The notes below the pieces were generated by a model. The model saw only the letters and a list, made by a program, of their open reading frames with translations, searched no databases and had not been told where the DNA came from. Below, in pieces: positions 13,331 to 16,450 of a DNA stretch of 16,450 nucleotides. A program made the translations under genes and the position numbers. Source of the stretch: SHZL01 sp035292625 (GTDB lineage: Bacteria > Pseudomonadota > Gammaproteobacteria > Xanthomonadales > SZUA-36); assembly GCA_035292625.1 (NCBI GenBank), contig DATDPS010000004.1, positions 1-16,450 on the forward strand, in the 5' to 3' direction. How positions within the stretch are numbered: position 1 is the first letter of the stretch; the number at the start of each line of letters is the position of its first letter.

Positions 13331-15754
13331 ATGCCGAAAAAACCTGCAAGCACGCCCATTTCACCGGTAGCCCAGCAACCGACGCCGGTGCTGTCCTTGC
13401 GCGACGTGGTGGTTTATCCCTTCATGGTTATTCCGCTGTTTGTTGGCCGTGAGCGGTCCATTCTGGCTTTGGACAAAGCCATGGACGTGGACAAGCGCAT
13501 CGTGCTGGTTACACAACGCAGTGCCGATGTCGATGACCCGGCAGAGTCCGATCTGTTTGAAGTGGGTACGCTGGCAACCGTGCTGCAACTGCTCAAGTTG
13601 CCTGATGGCACAACCAAGGTGCTGGTGGAGGGTGGGGAACGCGTCCACATCACGCGTTATCTTTCCGAAAGCGGCTATTTTGAAGCGCAGTGGGAATTGG
13701 TGCCACTGGAAGATGAAGCCACCGAAAAAGAGCTCGAGGTCACCATGCGTTCGCTGGTGTCCCTGTTCGAGCAGTACATCAAGCTGAATCGCAAGATCCC
13801 GCCCGAATTGCTCACAACCCTGGCTGGCATCGAGGATCCAAGCCGCCTGGCGGATACGGTTGCCGCCCACCTGGCCATTCGCCTGGAAGAAAAGCAGGTG
13901 CTGCTGGAGATGGGCAACGCCCGCCGGCGCATGGAGCACCTGATGGCGCTGATCGAAGGTGAAATCGACGTACTGCAGCTGGAAAAGCGCATTCGCGGCC
14001 GGGTCAAGACCCAGATGGAAAAAAGCCAGCGTGAGTACTACCTGAACGAGCAGATGAAGGCCATTCAGAAAGAACTGGGCGACATGGACGACGCGCCCAA
14101 CGACCTCGAAGATATGGCTCGCCGTATTGCAGCATCCGGCATGTCAGCAGAAGCGGAAAAGAAGGCCACCTCCGAGCTCAACAAGCTGAAGATGATGTCA
14201 CCCATGTCGGCGGAAGCCACCGTGGTGCGTAACTACATCGACTGGATGCTGAACGTGCCGTGGAAAAAGCGCAGCCGGGTGCGCAAAAACCTGAAGGTGG
14301 CCGAAGATATCCTGGAAAACGATCACTACGGCCTGGAAAAGGTCAAGGAACGCATCCTCGAATACCTGGCGGTACAGCAACGCGTGCGCCAGATGAAGGG
14401 CCCGATCCTGTGCCTGGTGGGGCCGCCTGGCGTGGGTAAGACCAGCCTCGGCCGTTCCATAGCACGGGCTACAGGGCGCAAGTTCGTACGCATGTCGCTG
14501 GGCGGCGTGCGGGATGAGGCCGAAATTCGCGGTCACCGTCGCACCTACATCGGTTCGATGCCCGGCCGCGTGTTGCAGAACATGGCCAAGATCGGCACGC
14601 GCAATCCCCTGTTCATGCTCGATGAGCTGGACAAAATGTCGATGGACTTCCGTGGCGACCCTTCATCGGCCCTGCTTGAAGTGCTTGATCCGGAGCAGAA
14701 CCATACTTTCAATGACCACTACCTGGAGGTTGATTTCGACCTGTCCGAGGTGATGTTCGTCGCCACTGCGAATTCGCTGAATATTCCCTCACCTTTGCTC
14801 GACCGCATGGAGGTGATTCGCATCCCGGGTTACACGGAAGACGAGAAACTGAACATTGCCGTGCGCTACCTGTTGCCCAAGCAGATGGAGCAGCACGGCC
14901 TCAAGGCAAGTGAGCTGGATATTGGCGAGAGCGTGTTGCTCGACATTATTCGCTATTACACCCGGGAATCCGGCGTGCGCAATCTCGAACGTGAAATCGC
15001 CAAGATCTGCCGTAAGGCGGTGAAAAAGCTGGCGCTGGAAAAAGGCCGGGAGAAAGTGATTGCCACCCCGCGCAAACTGCAGTCATTCCTGGGTGTGCGC
15101 CGCTTCCATTATGGCGTGGTGGAAGAGAGCAATGAAATCGGGCAGGTCACCGGCCTCGCCTGGACTGAGGTGGGGGGCGAATTGCTGCGCATCGAAGCCA
15201 CCCTGATGCCCGGCAAGGGTCGCCTGATCCAGACAGGCCAACTCGGTGAAGTCATGCAGGAATCGATCCAGGCTGCCATGACGGTAGTGCGCAGCCGCGC
15301 TGCCCGGTTGGGCATTGACCCCGGCTTTTACCAGCAATTCGACGCACATGTGCATGTGCCGGAGGGCGCAACGCCAAAGGATGGCCCTTCGGCGGGAATC
15401 GCCATGTGCACTGCGCTCGTTTCCGCCCTGAGCCGGATACCGGTGCGAGCCGACGTTGCAATGACAGGTGAGATCACCTTGCGGGGCAAGGTGTTGCAGA
15501 TTGGTGGCTTGAAGGAGAAGCTGCTGGCGGCTCATCGCGGCGGTATGAAGATGGTGCTGATACCGGAAGAAAATGAAAAAGATCTGGTGGATATCCCCAA
15601 GGCGATTTTGAAGAAGCTGGATATCCGGCCAGTGTCAACCATCGACCAGGTGCTGGAGCTCGCCCTGACCGAGATGCCGCAACCTTTACCGGTCAAACTC
15701 GAAGGGGAAAATCCGGCACGCAAGGAAGGTGAAAGCGCTGTCCTGACGCATTGA
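13331..15754 (+). CDS. lon: ATP-dependent Lon protease
   Basis: 807 residues from the ATG at 13331, with GGAGAGGA at 13319-13326 as ribosome site. Lon degrades misfolded and selected regulatory proteins and forms a hexamer. The N-terminal LON domain begins PVLSLRDVVVYPFMVIPLFVGR. A long helical region follows (about 190-310). The AAA+ domain has Walker A GPPGVGKT at 364-371 and Walker B FMLDELDK. The C-terminal peptidase domain carries the Ser-Lys dyad, Ser687 in PKDGPSAGIAM and Lys730 in GGLKEK, with the 43-residue spacing of E. coli Lon (679/722). All key residues are intact. The 5' spacer with repeats and a hairpin separates it from clpX by 245 bp, suggesting separate transcription, probably heat-inducible as in relatives. 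Confidence 0.98.
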   Translation: MPKKPASTPISPVAQQPTPVLSLRDVVVYPFMVIPLFVGRERSILALDKAMDVDKRIVLVTQRSADVDDPAESDLFEVGTLATVLQLLKLPDGTTKVLVEGGERVHITRYLSESGYFEAQWELVPLEDEATEKELEVTMRSLVSLFEQYIKLNRKIPPELLTTLAGIEDPSRLADTVAAHLAIRLEEKQVLLEMGNARRRMEHLMALIEGEIDVLQLEKRIRGRVKTQMEKSQREYYLNEQMKAIQKELGDMDDAPNDLEDMARRIAASGMSAEAEKKATSELNKLKMMSPMSAEATVVRNYIDWMLNVPWKKRSRVRKNLKVAEDILENDHYGLEKVKERILEYLAVQQRVRQMKGPILCLVGPPGVGKTSLGRSIARATGRKFVRMSLGGVRDEAEIRGHRRTYIGSMPGRVLQNMAKIGTRNPLFMLDELDKMSMDFRGDPSSALLEVLDPEQNHTFNDHYLEVDFDLSEVMFVATANSLNIPSPLLDRMEVIRIPGYTEDEKLNIAVRYLLPKQMEQHGLKASELDIGESVLLDIIRYYTRESGVRNLEREIAKICRKAVKKLALEKGREKVIATPRKLQSFLGVRRFHYGVVEESNEIGQVTGLAWTEVGGELLRIEATLMPGKGRLIQTGQLGEVMQESIQAAMTVVRSRAARLGIDPGFYQQFDAHVHVPEGATPKDGPSAGIAMCTALVSALSRIPVRADVAMTGEITLRGKVLQIGGLKEKLLAAHRGGMKMVLIPEENEKDLVDIPKAILKKLDIRPVSTIDQVLELALTEMPQPLPVKLEGENPARKEGESAVLTH

Positions 15755-16081
15755 CCGGCCACTGGAACGGGGAAATGTGCCTGCACCAGCGTCTGGATTT
15801 TATGGGCCACGAACTGTGAGCTGAATTTTCTTTTCGTACACAATGAGCAGCTTGGCAGGGTTATTTCACTAAACACTTCTTCATCGGTGCGGAATTGTGT
15901 TGCGCTGTGTTCCGCAGCGTATTAGTATTCGACCCACGGCTTGCAGGCCTTGATAGACAAGGCTTTCCGGGACTTTCCGCTATCATTGCATCGCACAGAA
16001 TCAGCCTACAGGGTCTGGATGTCGGCGGTCTGTTCAAGCCCAAAACTCACAATGCCTACTGAACAATCACGGAGTGCTAGA
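15755..16081. other. lon-hupB intergenic region with candidate hupB promoter elements
   Basis: 327 bp without a convincing gene. It contains TTGCGC (15900-15905) and TAGTAT (15924-15929) 18 bases apart as a possible promoter. There is a perfect 6-bp hairpin GCCTTG-ATAGA-CAAGGC (15947-15963) followed by TTTCC, and a direct repeat CTTTCCG at 15963-15969 and 15973-15979. A TATCAT at 15981-15986 could be another -10. None is strong enough to fix the hupB start site. Confidence 0.35.
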
Positions 16082-16354
16082 ATGAATAAATCTGAACTTA
16101 TAGACGCAGTTGCCGACTCTGCCAGCCTGAGTAAAGCGGATGCCGGTCGTGCTATTGATGCGTATGTAAAAAGCGTCACCAAAGCACTGAAAAAAGGCCA
16201 GACAGTATCCCTTGTCGGCTTCGGAACTTTTTCCGTAAGGAAGCGCGCAGCACGCACCGGACGCAACCCCCGCACCGGTGAAGCCATCAAGATCAAAGCG
16301 TCCAAGAACCCGGCTTTCAAGGCTGGTAAAGCCCTGAAGGATGCCGTAAACTAG
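16082..16354 (+). CDS. hupB: HU-family DNA-binding protein (HU-beta type)
   Basis: 90 residues, the standard HU length. HU dimers bend and coat DNA in the nucleoid. The helical N-terminal body (MNKSELIDAVADSASLSKAD) is followed by the family signature GFGTFSVRKRAARTGRNPRTGE. This includes the flexible beta-arm with RNP around residues 61-63, where the prolines intercalate into DNA. It ends FKAGKALKDAVN. CGGAG about 8 bases before the ATG at 16082 supports the start. Its position directly after lon is the usual gammaproteobacterial placement of hupB, which favours HU-beta over HU-alpha or IHF. Confidence 0.96.
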   Translation: MNKSELIDAVADSASLSKADAGRAIDAYVKSVTKALKKGQTVSLVGFGTFSVRKRAARTGRNPRTGEAIKIKASKNPAFKAGKALKDAVN

Positions 16355-16368
16355 CGCGCTTTCTGCAA

Positions 16369-16444
16369 GGGTGCTTAGCTCAGTTGGAAGAGCATCGCCC
16401 TTACAAGGCGAGGGTCGGCGGTTCGAGCCCGTCAGCACCCACCA
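16369..16444 (+). tRNA. tRNA-Val(TAC)
   Basis: Acceptor GGGTGCT pairs with AGCACCC (16434-16440), then A and encoded CCA. The anticodon loop CTTACAA lies between TCGCC and GGCGA. It begins 14 bases after the hupB stop, so it may be co-transcribed with it. Confidence 0.97.
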
Positions 16445-16450
16445 GAAAAT

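Noticed and set aside
15755..16081. Small gene between lon and hupB
   Set aside because: Frames here are short, lack ribosome sites and family resemblance; the frame from 15941 is only an upstream extension of hupB.

Overview
The window looks like chromosomal DNA of a moderately GC-rich, non-enteric gammaproteobacterium. The main reason is the gene order on the right: tig, clpP, clpX, lon, a HU-family histone-like gene (hupB) and a tRNA-Val, preceded by a tRNA cluster. Protein sequences throughout are of proteobacterial type. I cannot name a genus from sequence alone.

Left (1-4841): part of a ribosomally synthesised peptide (RiPP) locus of the lasso type. The window opens inside an asparagine-synthetase-like lasso cyclase. 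Its stop overlaps the start of a 68-residue precursor that carries the full lasso leader pattern YxxPxLxxxGxxxxxT, followed by a predicted core S1...E8. Convergent to these genes is a full ABC exporter, and divergent from the exporter is a methyltransferase with PRMT-like features and a possible RiPP-recognition-like tail. The leader peptidase and recognition protein (B proteins) are not visible next to the cyclase and may lie upstream of the window.

Middle (4883-8602): an ElyC/YdcF-type envelope protein; a pterin-4a-carbinolamine dehydratase on the minus strand; an Lrp/AsnC regulator with a perfect 11-bp inverted repeat at its start; a roughly 485-bp non-coding stretch; a phytanoyl-CoA-dioxygenase-like protein (minus); and, divergent from it, a small PqqD-like protein. 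The non-coding stretch holds about nine short hairpins, each with GGA in its loop. That is the architecture of CsrB/RsmZ-type RNAs that sequester CsrA, and I consider this the most notable undescribed element here.

Right (8636-16444): a near-consensus promoter leads into tRNA-Arg(ACG), tRNA-Pro(TGG), tRNA-Arg(TCT), tRNA-His(GTG), tRNA-Lys(CTT) and tRNA-Leu(TAG). These are followed by the protein-quality-control genes tig (nascent-chain chaperone), clpP and clpX (protease and unfoldase), lon (protease), then hupB and tRNA-Val(TAC). Dispersed hairpin repeats ending in GGAATGACGG lie in the tRNA spacers and between clpX and lon, with a related element upstream of the Lrp-type gene.
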